Shown here piece by piece: positions 11,591 to 24,066 of a stretch of DNA of 64,000 bases. Both the position numbers and the translations under genes were made by a program. Within the stretch, counting starts at the first letter, position 1, and each line of letters opens with the position of its first letter. The notes under the pieces are model-generated. The model saw only the letters and a list, made by a program, of their open reading frames with translations, was not told the DNA's origin and searched no databases. Source of the stretch: Avena insularis (Eukaryota > Streptophyta > Magnoliopsida > Poales > Poaceae). Where the stretch lies: NCBI GenBank assembly GCA_023614405.1, contig CM042685.1:89270684-89334683 (forward strand), read 5' to 3'.

Positions 11591-13944
11591 CCACGGGAAT
11601 AGCCAGGGACAAAGCCATGAGTACTCTTTAAGTACTCGCAAACTAATACTAACAAGTGAAGGGGTTTTTTGTAATAGGATACTAAGCTCTAGGGTTGTTT
11701 TACAAAAAGCTAGATTTAGCTCTACTAAGTTCAGAAGCAAGAAAAGCTACTTGAAGTTTTATAACACCTAAGTGGGAACTTGTATTTCATATCACAACTC
11801 TGTTGTGGTAAAGTCAAAATCTCAATGCATTTCACAAGTCATTTTGAAAACATCTGACGGGGGAACAGTATGGCCACTCCAACTGTCCATAACCGCGGAT
11901 ATAGCTATTCGAATAGTTCGACACTCTGCAGAGATTGTACACTTTCACCACAACATTCGATAGATCCGTCAGGAACAAATCCTGAATACACCATACTTAG
12001 TATGCGGATAATCAATCCTAACCTTTCAATTACACTCCTTAGTATAGGCACCTCTCCTGTGAGTTTGGCCTCCCAACCATGACCAACTGTCATCTTGGGT
12101 AACGCATGTGACACCTTGGCCGTGAGGGTACACATACTAAGGTATATAAGTTTCCAGTCAAGCCCAACCCAATCTTCGGGTATTATGGTTGTACGGTAAA
12201 ATTGGAATGGTATCGCATCCAGACAACCATTAGTTTTATAAAGTGCTAAGGCTCATGCCTTAACATTTTCATCATCCAAATCATCTGGTGTTCGGAAACA
12301 CATGTCCAAACATCTCAATAGAATGATCCATCATTCCAAGGTTTTCATAACCATTTTCCACCAAGTATTCCCATCTAAAGTTGATCAGGTTTTATGCTTA
12401 GCACTAGCATCTACAAGTGGGGGTAAGTACTAATGAGGGGTGGTAAACTAGTGGAGTTTAACTAAGTTCAATCTCATGCCTTAGGATGACATCAAGATTA
12501 TCTAGCTTAGGCCAAATTTAATGCTCTTTATGCAACCTTCAATTATCTTCCTAGAATCTACAAATCACTTAAGTAGACTCTAAGTAATAGTTTTAATAAA
12601 GAAATAAAGTATAAAGCTTGCAAGTAAAACTAGGAGGGGGTATCAAGTGGGTATGATCACATATGCTTAAGGCATCTAGTGATCATGGTAACAAGCAAGT
12701 ATTAGCTTGCATATAGGCTTGCATAAGTAGAGTATCTTGCAAGTGTTAGCTTGCTCAATCAACTAGTAGTATTAGGCTTGCCTTGTGCAGAGCAGTGGTT
12801 GAAGTTCTCCTCGGCTTATTCTTCGTAGTATCCTCCTTCCTCCTCGTATCCTTGGTCGGTACTAGCGTCTATGAATAAATACGAGGTACACAATCACCAA
12901 ACAATACTTAACTACTTTCAATCATCACACACAAGGGTTCTATAGATGATCTAGCATCATCACTAATATTACAAGATTAAAGCATTTGTCTTATTTATTT
13001 TATTTTTTAGAAAAGTAATTTCTACTCATTGAAGAACTACTTAAGATTTAATATTCTCCAACTCAAACATAGGATCATGTTGACACATATCATCACCACA
13101 TATTTTAGTACATGAGAATGTGATTTAAAGTGGTGTCACCATTTAATAAGGTTTAACCTTTTATTTTAAATAAAATAAAGTGACTAGAAATGCCTATGTG
13201 GCATTCTTTTATTACTTGAACATTATTTCTGTAAGTAAACCCATATATTTTTATATATTCTGAAAGGTATGATCAATTATGATTTTTGAGAGTTGGAATC
13301 AACTCAAAAGCTATTATGGTTTAAATTTGAAAAATGTTTGAATGCAGAAAAGCTTCTGCCTTGTTATTTTTACCAAGTTTGATCTACAGATCCAAATGAT
13401 TTGAATCCAACGGGCTTGGATTAAGCATTTCAATACATTGCTAACAAAATTGTTTTCATTCAATTTGGTGCACTGAATCGAGATGGGTTGATTTTTGAAA
13501 CTAGGTACAGAACTATGTTTGAACTTAAAAAGAAAAAGCTAAATTCAAATGAGTGGGCTGCGCGGAAAGGGGTAATGGGCCGGCCCAGTGTCACTCCTAA
13601 CGCGCATGGGGCTCATGGTCAGTGGCTATTTAAACGCGAAGCGGTACGGGGCGATGTGGTGCGTTGGATTAGAATGAAGATCGACGGCTGATGGTCGTCG
13701 TCGATGATGAACAAGTCACCAGCGAGCTCGAACCCTAGCGGCTCAGTGGGGGTGCATAGGGGGCATACCGGGGCTCCAGTGATGACGGCGAGGCGGGAAA
13801 ACGACAAAGTCAACGATGGCGAACTCAGGGGTGGTCGCGGCAGCTCCTGGGGTGGACGAAATCAACGGCTCCCTTCTTCTTCAGAGGCGTCCTGCTCCGG
13901 CGCAATTCCGGCGATGCGCTGCTCGCCTTTCTCCGCCTAAGGGG

Positions 13945-16900
13945 TGGAATGTAACACCCTCAGAATCGGCCCTATGCAAGTTTCAGCAATTCCCGCCAAA
14001 CCCGCATAGAAACGATTCAAAGGTGCCCACCAGGCACTTTAAATGCGGGTGGAAAACGGCATATCTTGTTACACAATAGTCCACGATGGAACCCATAGAA
14101 CAGATATATACAACAATGACTCAAAGAGTCAAGAATACAGATATACCATACAAAGATCCAAATCACCTTGAAAACGATACAACATCCGACTACGTACAAG
14201 ATGCAAATTGGGCTAAGAGCCCTGAAGAATAACCAATGGCGTCCATAACCCTGCCCAGGCCAAGCCGGAAGGGTAACCCTGCTAACGACGTCGATCTCAA
14301 AACCTGCTTAAACAAAAGGGGTGCCAACAAAGGGCAAAGGAAAAAGAGCAAGATTAAGGCAAGACACGGCGAGACTAGAATTCGGCGGTCCTCGCCTACA
14401 TAGGTATGGTGGACTGAAGAGGCAGTGCAGCATGCACTAAACAACCTATAGAGACTCAATACAACTGGCGGCTATCAGATAGGGATAAGAAAGACCTATT
14501 CGGATCCAACCTGAAACTATCACCAAGCATGCTCATCCTGGTATTTCCCCCCTCGAGACCAAACGAGGAAGTCCACCGAGGAACTCACACAGTTGGCAGT
14601 TTTATTCATTCTGTTATAGTTGCGGCAATTACTAGTCAGATATAGATAGCATGAGTCATCCTGATATAATAAGCAGTGGGAAGTTTTAGTTAACCATTCT
14701 GTTGTAGTTGTAGTACTTACTAGTCAGATACATATAGCATGAGGCATCCCAAAACCCAGCAGTTGTTGGTACTTTTATTTAGTCATTCTGTTGTAGTTGC
14801 AATACTTACTAGTCAGATGCAATGGTAACAGGTGACAATCCAAACCAGCAATTGTTGGCATTTTTATTTAACCATTCCATTATAGTGAAGCTGATTACTA
14901 GTCATTATAAAGTCAAATTTATAGCACTACTTTAATTATAGTTGTTTATGATCGAGATACTGTGCTCCAAGTCGTCCATGACCGCGGACACGGCTTTCAG
15001 AAAGTTTTACCCTGCAGGGGGGCACAAATAGCAACACACGCACGATCAACCTCGAGAAAAACCAAATGAAAACCCAACGAGGCATCACGACAGAGCAATT
15101 GCAAGATTCATATATATTTCAGGGGGCCACCCCACCAAGCTACCCGCTACGAAGTTGGCCGGCTCCGAGACGGACCCAGAGTTTTGTGACGACGGCTGTA
15201 AACGACTGGAAACCCGAAAGTGTGACGGGGCTTGTCGATACCGCGAAAACGTGGCACGGGGTTCCAAAACAGTACAGGCGCTCCACGCGCAATCATAAAT
15301 AAAGCAGTAAAGCATGGCATAAGTACAGGATAGTAATAAAGCCTCAAACTACTTTGTGGCCCCAAGAAATAAGATATGACTCAAGCTCTTGCTAGGGGGA
15401 TTCATGGTCCCACATGCAGATAGTGCGAATATTCAAAGAACAGGTATCAAGTACTCGAGGTCCTACGGGACACAAGTGGACGGTTAAAAACCAAATAACA
15501 TCTATTGCCCACCTGTGCCTCTGCATTATTTACCTACTTCAATTTTAGTTATTAAACGATAATTAAAACCATGATCATCTCCAACATAAAGCATATGGCA
15601 TTCTTCCAACAACTGTGGTACTTGACAACACGCAACAACACTTGAGCAAGCGACTATGACACGCAAGTCCAACTATCTACCAAGCAACAGGTAATAGGAT
15701 GTGTCCAAGGCAATATAAGGCTGCAAGGGATATCACGGGTACGAAAACTAGAGCATCGCAACACAGATAGCAATAGATCAACAGGAGGAAATAAAGACTA
15801 GAAATGTAAAATAGGTAGAAAGGGGGAGAATGCTCGCCTGAAAACATTGCCGAAGATTTATCCGAAGATCGGATCGACACTCGCATCAACTCAACGACCT
15901 TATCCGCGAAAAAGCAAAACACTAGAAGAAACATCGGATGCACTATTTAAGATTACGGTAGAAGATCGGGCATAATGCATGCATGATGTATGACATGGCA
16001 AAGATACGATGCAACTAGGCAATATTAGGCGGAAACCAGGGTCCCGACAATTAGTTATTAAGTTCATATTTTTTAGATACCCCACAATTTAAATGTTGTG
16101 TTAACAAGGCAAAATATATCACCGGTTCGATGCACAAATTTAAATGGGACCAATATTAGACTAGATTTGCCCGCATATAGTCTCCATATTTAATTATGAG
16201 GTGAATCGACAGGAAGCCCCCAACCACATTATATGTATGCAAACATGACAATTTAAATGCAACAAGGTATATATTATATTCATAAAAAATAAGGGTCTTG
16301 GAGAAAGAACCACACATTGGAACTTGTCGAACTTGGTTCCGGGGGTTCGGGATCGGTCTAAGCGGGTTCGGGCTTCGAAATCCGGGAGGAGAACTTGGTG
16401 TCCAGGGTCTCGGCGTCTTCGGGTTCCGAGAAGATGAGCTTGCAATACGGCAGCAGATTGAGACGATAAAGCATCGGAAGGTCTTGGTTTCTCATAACAT
16501 CACCATCTTGCGGCACTGGAACCGAAGTAGAGCGGACATGACCATCTATCGTTGCATCTACGCATCTGTTACCTCAGTACCGAAACAACAGCAGAGTAGA
16601 AGCATCAGGAACGGTGCACGGGCAGCGGGACACAAAACCAACAAAGACACAAGAGCATTACATGGGCCATGTCCTATTCGAACATTATCTCGAGCACCTT
16701 GTGGAAACCACAGAAGCGAGCGGCAACATGAAGGAAGGCCGCGGACAGGAGGAGGAAGGGCTGCCGCGAGGGCACAGGAACAGCGTCGCTCGCGACGGAG
16801 CTACAGAGGAGGGCGGTCGGGCCTAGCTCGAACAGCAGGGCGGCCACGACGCTCAGGACAGACGCGCAGGGGGCAGGGAGGGGAGGAAGCTCGATGGAGG

Positions 16901-17933
16901 ATGACCCAGGTTGGCGAGAGGCTGCATGGGCAGCGCGGGAAGCGAGCAAAGGCCGAGGCGGCCGGACCTGGTGCGGTGTTGGGGCACGTAGAGGTGCAGG
17001 GCGACGGTGGAGACAAGGCGCCGCAGGGGGGTTCGAGGCGATGGAGGCGAGCGGTGCCTGCAGAAGGAGGTGGTCGTCGGCGCTGGGAGGTGGGGAGCCA
17101 GAGGGAGGGTGAGGGGAGCCCGACGAGGGCCTGCAGGGCGGCGGCTGCAGGAGCTCTGCGAGGGGACGGCGTCGCAGGCGGAGGGGAAGCGGGTCGGGGG
17201 CAGGCCGACGGAGAGAAGAGTGGGTCGAGGGAGCGGCTCGGCCGTGGGGGTCCAGCGGCGCTTGGTGCTCGGGAAGGAGGAGCTTCCGATGGCGACGGCA
17301 AGAGGTTGGCGAAGGGGAGAGGAAGGTCGTGAGGAAAGAGGGAGGGTCGGGGCGTTGAGCGTACGCGAGGGAGCCAGGGGAACGTGGGCGACGACATGGT
17401 GAGTAGGGGTGGGGGCCAGGCGGCAGAGGGTGGTTTGGGTTTGGTTTGGGTGCTGCGTCGCGTGGGGCTTGGGTGCGATCGGGCAGGTGGCCCTGGGGTG
17501 TGTACCGCGTGCGTGGTGTGCGTGTGTGTGTTTGTGTGCCTGGCGGCGGGGAGGGGAAATGGGGTGGTGGCGGCCGGATGGGTAGGAGTAGGTGGGGTAT
17601 TAGGGTTTGGGATCTAGGTTTTTGGGGTAGTAGGCTGGCTAGCCGGGCTTTTGGGCCTGGCGGGCTGCCTCCCCCTAGATTAAAAAAAGTTTTTTTTATT
17701 ACTTAATTATTTAAAACATAATACTTTACAATTAGATTTTAGACAAGCTAAATATCCGGATCGATCGGATTTTTATTTTTAAATAAAAGGGAAGGGATTA
17801 ATGTAGAAAACAAAATAAGGCTCTTAGTAAAATAGTTTTAGACAAAAAGATGCATGCTAATGTCATGATGATGCACAAAGTATAAACAACATCGATTTTC
17901 TACTAGAGATTTTACCCGGGGTGCTACATGGAA
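13945..17933 (-). mobile_element. Solo LTR of another gypsy family with TGGAA target duplication
   Basis: The body is 13950-17928 (3979 bp), with plus-strand ends TGTAACACCC and GGGTGCTACA. TGGAA is duplicated at 13945-13949 and 17929-17933. There is no PBS, gag or pol, so it is a solo LTR left by LTR-LTR recombination. Orientation is inferred as minus from similarity to the minus-strand LARD LTR (14980-15480 resembles 38420-38930, including a CCGCGG core). A GC-rich block at 16600-17600 produces long but meaningless open frames on both strands. Confidence 0.92.
14583..14935. repeat. About 89-bp tandem repeat, four units, in the solo LTR
   Basis: The word cattctg (cattcc in the last unit) starts at 14607, 14695, 14784 and 14873, a spacing of 88-89 bp. 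Each unit also carries a variant of ttactagtca and a T-rich ttttattta stretch. The related LARD LTR has a single such unit (about 38306-38360). It may be an expanded promoter or enhancer module. Confidence 0.75.
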
Positions 17934-17990
17934 CGATCAGTGAGGTGAGGGGAGTGAGATGGTGTGAATAAATCAAGCTAGGATCGTCTC

Positions 17991-17998
17991 CTTTTATA
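17991..17998 (-). promoter_or_regulatory. TATA box of element 2, 3' LTR
   Basis: TATAAAAG on the minus strand, aligned with the TATA box of element 1. The solo LTR begins only about 60 bp downstream in the transcription direction, so a transcript starting here would enter the solo LTR almost at once. Confidence 0.6.
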
Positions 17999-19255
17999 GG
18001 CTCGACGGCGAGACCGCGAGGATGGGCGCGGGGCACGGTGGCGACTGACCACGGGCTAGAGGCATGGCCGAGGTTGGCGATCAACGGGCGGTCTCCTAGA
18101 GATGCTCTAAGGTTTAAATGCGCGGGTAGGGGCGGTGGCAAACGGTCAGGAACGCGTGGTGCTCTGCGCGGCAGAGGCGGCATCTTTGACGGCGAGTGGT
18201 GGTTGTGAGGCATGGGGCGGCGAACGGGGGTGTCTGCGAGGTTGCTGGGGCGGTGGTGATCACGCGTGCAAGGGCGGCAAGGGCGCTGGTGGGCGTGTCG
18301 GGGGTGGCGCTCTGGCGCGCTCTCGGCATGCTTGCAGAGCGGCTTGGCATGGCCTGGGCATGTGGTCCAGCGGCTGGCATTGCTCGCGGCTGGGACAGGG
18401 GGTGGCAGTGGAGTGCTGGCTAGCTCCCAGACAAGGTTGGCGAGGCTAGTGTTGCTTGTAGCTTGTTGTCCACAGTGGGATGACATGGGTGCTCTCGGCC
18501 TGTTTACCATTGATGACATTGGCGAGCTTACAGTGGTGCTAGAGCTTAGTTAAGTTTGCTAGATGATCTACTGAGGCTAGTGTAACCAGAGAGGGAACAA
18601 GGTTGGCTCAAAACACTGCTCCAAATAGTGTTTGTGATTTTGTTGATTTGAATCTGCAACCTGTTTGATGAAATGGCCGCATGAACTTAAGTTTTGAATT
18701 TTGAAAAGATTTTTGGTGGGTGTGCTAAGCATGTGCTGGTGATACTGTGGATGCTTGGGTTTTCAAAATTGAGCTTGTTTGAGTGGTTTTTGAAATAGTT
18801 GGATCTTCCCATATGAAATAGATTCAATTTTAAACTATCATTTAAACTATGCATTCAAATGTTTTTGCATGATCACAAAGTGGGCCTTGGTACCTTGTTA
18901 TGAGTACTATCAAGGGGTGCAAAGATCCATACATGTTTCTGTTAAGTTCTGAAAGTTAGAGATAGCCAAAGTAGGCATGGGAGTTAAATTGGCCAAAGTG
19001 ACCATTCACTTAATTTGTTTGTTTTGATTTGTTTGTCTTTGGGAAAAGTTTGGGATTTGTTTAGATGATGTTTATTTCACCTAAGAATCATTTTACAAGC
19101 AAAGACACACATAATCATGGCAATTCAAAAGAATCCAAATTTTAATACATACACATGTGAATGCTTTCATATTTTTAACTAGAAAAGTTTTTGTTAACCC
19201 TAATTTTGATGATTAGAGTTTGATGATTCTAGTTTAATATTTTTGGGATGTTACA

Positions 19256-19292
19256 AACCTTCCCCCCTTAAACAAAATCTCGTCCCGAGATT
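19256..19292 (-). promoter_or_regulatory. Polypurine tract and hairpin of element 2
   Basis: On the minus strand, the hairpin AATCTCG-GGA-CGAGATT (19276-19292) is followed by an AAGGGGGGAAGG purine run (19258-19269) and the LTR start. It is identical in layout to element 1. Confidence 0.9.
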
Positions 19293-19315
19293 TGAAAAAG
19301 GACGGAAAAGATTAC

Positions 19316-20503
19316 CTATGATTTGAAGAGATCGGGAAACTCTGTCCTGATGTGATCTTCGCGCTCCTAGGTAGCTTCCTCTTCTGTGTGGTTGCTCCAC
19401 TGAATCTTGAGAAACTTGATGCTTCGGGTTCTGGTAGTTCTGAAGGCTTCTTCCAAAATACGGATGGGTACTTCGGGATAGGTCAGGTCATCGTTGATTT
19501 CTATGGTCCGGTGATCAATATTCTTGAACACTTCGGTCTTCTCTGGAACTTTGAGACACTTGCGAAGTAATGAGATATGGAACACATTGTGCACGGCTGA
19601 CATCTCCTCGGGCAGTTCCACTTGATACGACACTTCTCCTCGACGGTTTAGAATATTTAAGGGGCCAATATATCTGGGGGCTAACTTTCCTTTGAGTTGG
19701 AAACGCTGCATTCCCTTCAATGGCGACACCTTCAGATACACAAAATATCCTATGTTAAAGGCGAGGTCTGGACATCTCTTGTCGGCGTAACTCTTCTGTC
19801 TTGACTGAGCGGTCTTGAGGTGTTCACGAATCTTGTGAACCTTCTCTTCTACTTCTCGTAGGATGTCGGGTCCGAAAATCTGACTCTCTCCTACTTCCGA
19901 CCAGTTCAAAGGGGTGCAACACTTCCTTCCATACATGAATTCAAATGGGGCCATTTGCAAACTGGCTTGATAACTATTGTTGTATGAAAACTCTGCAAAT
20001 GGCAGACAGTCTTCCCATTTAGATCCGTACTCTAACACACGTGCTCTCAGCATATCTTCGAGTATTTTATTTACTCGCTCCGTTTGTCCATCGGTCTGAG
20101 GGTGATACGCGGAGTTGAAATCTAGGCGGGTTCCTAAACCTTCTTGGACTTTCTTCCAGAATCTCGAGGTAAACTGAGTTCCTCGATCCGATACGATGTT
20201 CTTGGGGACTCCATGCAAACTGACGATTCTAGCGATGTATAACTCCGCTAGCTTCGAACTCTGATATGTGGTCTTGATGGGTAAGAAATGGGCGACTTTC
20301 GACAACCTGTCCACTGTGACCCAGATAGAGTCATTTCCCCTACTAGAAGTAGGCCGTCCGGTGATAAAGTCCATTCCAACGGAATCCCATTTCCATTCCG
20401 GAATATGCAATGGTTGCAACAATCCAGCGGGTCTTTGATGTCCCGCCTTGACTCGCTGACATATATCACACTTGGCGATATAGGTTCCGATTTCTCTCTT
20501 CAT
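19316..20503 (-). pseudogene. Integrase core and chromodomain of element 2
   Basis: Open from 20503 to 19367, starting inside the zinc finger (CDICQRVKAGHQ). The DDE core is intact by eye: MDFITGRP, VSDRGTQFTSRFW and HPQTDGQTERVNKILEDML. The GPY-like module (LAPRYIGPLNIL; element 1 has GPF) and a chromodomain (IKFLKIQWSNHTEEEAT) follow. A TAG replaces the tryptophan after EEAT, inside the chromodomain. The original stop codon is at 19316-19318. Upstream, a TAA just before this segment (KE*FWW) separates it from the integrase N-terminus; element 1 has glutamine there. Confidence 0.92.
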
Positions 20504-21619
20504 CTTATGCCACCAAAATTACTCTTTCAAATCTTGATACATCTTTGTTCCTCTGGGGTGGATAGAATAAAGAGTATCATGAGCTTCCTTCATAATAACT
20601 TCTTTCAACTCAGAATCTGCTGGTACACAAAGGCGTCCTTTGTACCATAGAACTCCTTCTTTGTCTTCGGTGAATCCGGGTACTTTACCTGTACCGATAA
20701 GACGCTTGATTCCGTCGATACTAGCATTTCCTTTCTGCGCCTCTTTGATCTGGCTGATCAAAGTGGGTTGAAGTTCTATGCTAGCCAAAAATCCTTCACT
20801 CACTAATTCCATTCGAAAATCTTCCATCTCTTTGTGCAAACTTGGTTGCTCCTTCAAAATCATGGAGTTCAAGCGGCACGGCAATCTGCTAAGGGCATCT
20901 GCTACCACGTTGGCTTTACCAGGGTGATAGTGAATGTCCAAATCGTAATCCTTGATTAGCTCAATCCATCTTCTATGTCTCATATTCAGCTCCTTCTGAG
21001 TGAATATATACTTCAGACTCTTGTGATCCGAATAGATCTCACAATGATTTCCCATCAGGTAGTGCCTCCATGTCTTCAGGGCTAGAACTACGGCTGCGAG
21101 TTCGAGGTCATGGGTTGGGTAATTTTGCTCATGTTGTTTCAGTTGTCGGGATAGATAAGATATGACTTGGCCTTCTTGCATTAGCACACATCCGAGACCG
21201 ATCTTGGATGCATCACAATACACGTCAAAGGGATTCGTGATATCCGGCATGATTAAGATTGGGGCTGAAATCAATCTCCTTTTGAGTTCCTGAAAAGTCA
21301 CTTCACATTTGTTGATCCATTCAAACTTCTTGTCCTTCTTCAGCAATTGGGTCATGGGTCTGGCGATACTCGAGAATCCTTCTACGAACTTGCGGTAATA
21401 TCTCGCCAATCCGAGAAATGCACGAACTTGGGTTTGAGTGGTTGGGGCTTGCCAATCTTTGACATCTTTCACCTTTGCAGGGTCAACGGCAATTCCTCCG
21501 GCTGATACAATGTGGCCGAGGAAACCTACCTCCTGTAACCAGAATTCACATTTGCTAAACTTGGCATGCAACTGATGCTCTCTAAGGTTTCCAAGAATGG
21601 TCCTTAGGTGTAGCTCATG
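20504..21619 (-). pseudogene. RT C-terminal part, RNase H and integrase N-terminus of element 2
   Basis: Open from 21571 to 20519. It carries the RT thumb ([18 protein letters not shown]), RNase H with [38 protein letters not shown] and [11 protein letters not shown], and the first histidines of the integrase zinc finger (HDTLYSIH). It is bounded by two in-frame TAA codons relative to element 1, one after YSKSEE (21620 side) and one at about 20516. Apart from these stops the sequence looks intact. Confidence 0.92.
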
Positions 21620-23035
21620 TTATTCTTCCGATTTGGAATAAATCAGAATGTCATCGATGAAAACAACGACAAACTTATCCAGGAAGTCCATAAAAATCTT
21701 ATTCATGAGATTCATGAAATAAGCAGGGGAATTGGTTAATCCAAAAGACATGACGGTATACTCGTATAATCCATATCTGGTGGTAAAGGCAGTCTTGGGA
21801 ATATCCTCTGTGCAAATCTTGAGTTGATGATAGCCTGTTCTAAGATCAATCTTAGAAAACACTTTGGCACCGGTCAACTGATCAAACAAATATTCTATCT
21901 TGGGCAATGGGTACATGTTCTTGATAGTGACATCATTCAATTTCCGGTAATCTGTACACAAACGGTTACCTCCATCCTTCTTGTCCACATACAAAACAGG
22001 TGATCTCCATGGTGACGCACTTGGTTGAATTAATCCAATTTCCAACATGGAATCCAGTTGCTTCTTCAGTTTTGCTAGTTCAGACAGGTTCATACTATAT
22101 GGTCTCTGAGCTATGGGTCCGGTTCCGAGGATTAGTTCAATGATAAACTCGATATCCCGATCTGGGGGCATACCGGGCAAAACATCTAGAAATACATCGG
22201 GGTATTCACAGACTATCCGGACTTGGTCAATGGTAGGTTGGGCTATACTCTTGTTGCACTTGAATTGACGAGGTAAGGTTTCAGAGATATGCTCGACTGA
22301 TATTCCGGCTGTATTGGTCATGGTTATGGCTTTCTTGGCATAGTCAATTAATCCTTTATGTTTGGACATCCAATACATTCCTAGTACTACTTCCAAACCT
22401 TTAGTTCCGAGTACTATCAGATTAGCATAAAAATCTATGCCATGGATTCGGATAGGGACAGATTTGCAAATTTGCCTAGCTTTGGTGGTTGAACCGGGGA
22501 TTTGAACAATCATAACATGCTTCAGTTTGGTTGGTTGAATCTTACTAGTGCATGCTAATTGTTTGGTGACAAATGAGTGCGATGCACCAGAATCAAACAA
22601 CACTCTTGCAAGTACTGAATTAACATAAAACATACCCAGCACGACGTCTGGCGCTTCCTGAGCTTCTTCAGCATGCATGAGAAAAAGACGGTCGTTGCGG
22701 TTGAGTGAATTCCCTGGGGAAAATCTTCTTCCAGGCTGAACACGACGTTGCTGCTGTGCTGGGGCATTTGCATTGGGGGCTCCGGCATTCTTCTTGGGGC
22801 ACTCATTGGAGTAGTGACCCTTGTTTCCACAGTCATAACAAGTCACTTGCGACTTGTCCTTTGCTGCAACAGGCACATCATTGCTTCCAGTCCTCGGGTC
22901 AGTGTTGGTGTTGGCGGTAGCATTGTTGTTGTTGAACTTGGGTGGTGCACGGTTGAAATTGCCAGAGTTGCCAGGGTTGTTGTGATTTCCTCCGGGCCTC
23001 GGGTTTCCACGGTTGGGATAGGTCGGACGGTTCAT
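21620..23035 (-). pseudogene. Nucleocapsid, protease and RT (catalytic part) of element 2
   Basis: One 471-codon open stretch and the best preserved part of the family here. In order: a Pro/Asn-rich linker; CCHC knuckle [14 protein letters not shown] (about 22850-22810); protease with [11 protein letters not shown] (about 22600) and [17 protein letters not shown] with [47 protein letters not shown] and the FIDD catalytic box at 21650-21661. It ends at a premature TAA after YSKSEE. A 1-nt loss relative to element 1, near 23060, puts it out of frame with the upstream capsid. Confidence 0.93.
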
Positions 23036-23835
23036 CAGGGGTCTGTTGGTTCTCGGGGCAAATCTGGAGATGGGTTAGGGCGATAGTTTGGGGTCTGATG
23101 GGTTCCTGGCTGATGCATCATGCGATGCTTGCGGTTCTCATTGGCTTGGTTGATCTTTCCTTCCATCTGGATGGCAGAGTCGACAAGGGATTCAATATCC
23201 GCAAAGGGGATATTGACCAACACAGTCTGCATCTCATCGTGCAGACCATTCAGGAATCTCTCTTTCTTCTTGGCTTCAGTGTCGATCTCGTCCGGGGCAT
23301 ACCTAGCTAATGACAAGAATTTATCACGGTATTCCACTACGGTCATACTTCCTTGCTTCAGTTCTCTGAACTCATCTCTCATCCTCTTGATCAAACCCGG
23401 TGGCACATGGGTTCTGCTGAACTTGACCTTGAATTCCTCCCAGGTCATCATCTGTCCTCCGGTCATTGCACGAACACTGTTCCACCATGCTCTTGCATCT
23501 CCGGCTAGATAATGGGTGGCGAACAGAACTTTCTCGTTAGCTTCCACTCCGGTGACTTCTAGGTTATTCTCCATGGTTTTCAGCCAATCATCAGTGTCTA
23601 AGGGCTCTTCTGACTTAGTGAAAACAGCTGGGTTGGTGTTCTGGAAATTCTTGAGCTTAGATCCATGGTTGTCCTGATTTCTTTGGCCTTGATTGTTGTG
23701 GGCTAGTTGAGCTATCTGCTAAAGGGTGGATAGGTTGGCTTGACGTTCGGCTCTTTCAGCTTCGTGATCAGAAACCAACATTTGCAGGATCTGCAACATC
23801 GGGTCCGGGGATGAACCACTTCCTCCGCGTGGCAT
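23036..23835 (-). pseudogene. gag: gag capsid of element 2
   Basis: ATG at 23835 (MPRGGSGSSPD), directly after a pyrimidine tract ending CTTCAG. An in-frame TAG near 23722 replaces a glutamine codon. From 23574 to 23035 the capsid is open, with LFATHYLAGDARAWWNSVRA, MMTWEEFKVKF and VEYRDKFLSLARYAP, as expected for plant gypsy Gag. It ends in a frameshift before the nucleocapsid. Confidence 0.9.
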
Positions 23836-24066
23836 CTGAAGATTGAGATGGATCATGAGAAAAGAGGGAAATTTCTAAGGTTCAGGGACTTTGAAAAGTT
23901 TTTAAAGTTTGACTCAGATTTTCTAGCAACTTTCTTTTCATTCATTCATAGCACATGATACAAACACACACCACAACAAAGGTAAACATATGGTTTTAAG
24001 AACCATTCTGGAAACTAGGATACAGTGGGACCAAATACAACTCACTACGCTAGTGCTCAAGTGCTA

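Larger units (their letters stand above)
11591..19255 (-). repeat. 3' LTR of element 2, containing a nested solo LTR
   Basis: Reverse complement of the element 1 LTR from its position 11273 back to its start (TGTAACATCCC, minus strand, ending at 19255). The last 317 bp of the LTR are absent because element 1 inserted there. Host LTR sequence covers 11591-13949 and 17934-19255; the middle is the foreign solo LTR. Confidence 0.93.

Noticed and set aside
14583..14935. CRISPR-like spaced repeats
   Set aside because: Whole 89-bp units are repeated with drift; there are no unique spacers, and the setting is a plant LTR.
16298..17402. Long overlapping open frames on both strands (up to 344 codons) in the solo LTR
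   Set aside because: GC-rich LTR sequence with few stops in any frame. No motifs, no codon-level conservation; the copy at 53443-54399 has frame-breaking indels.
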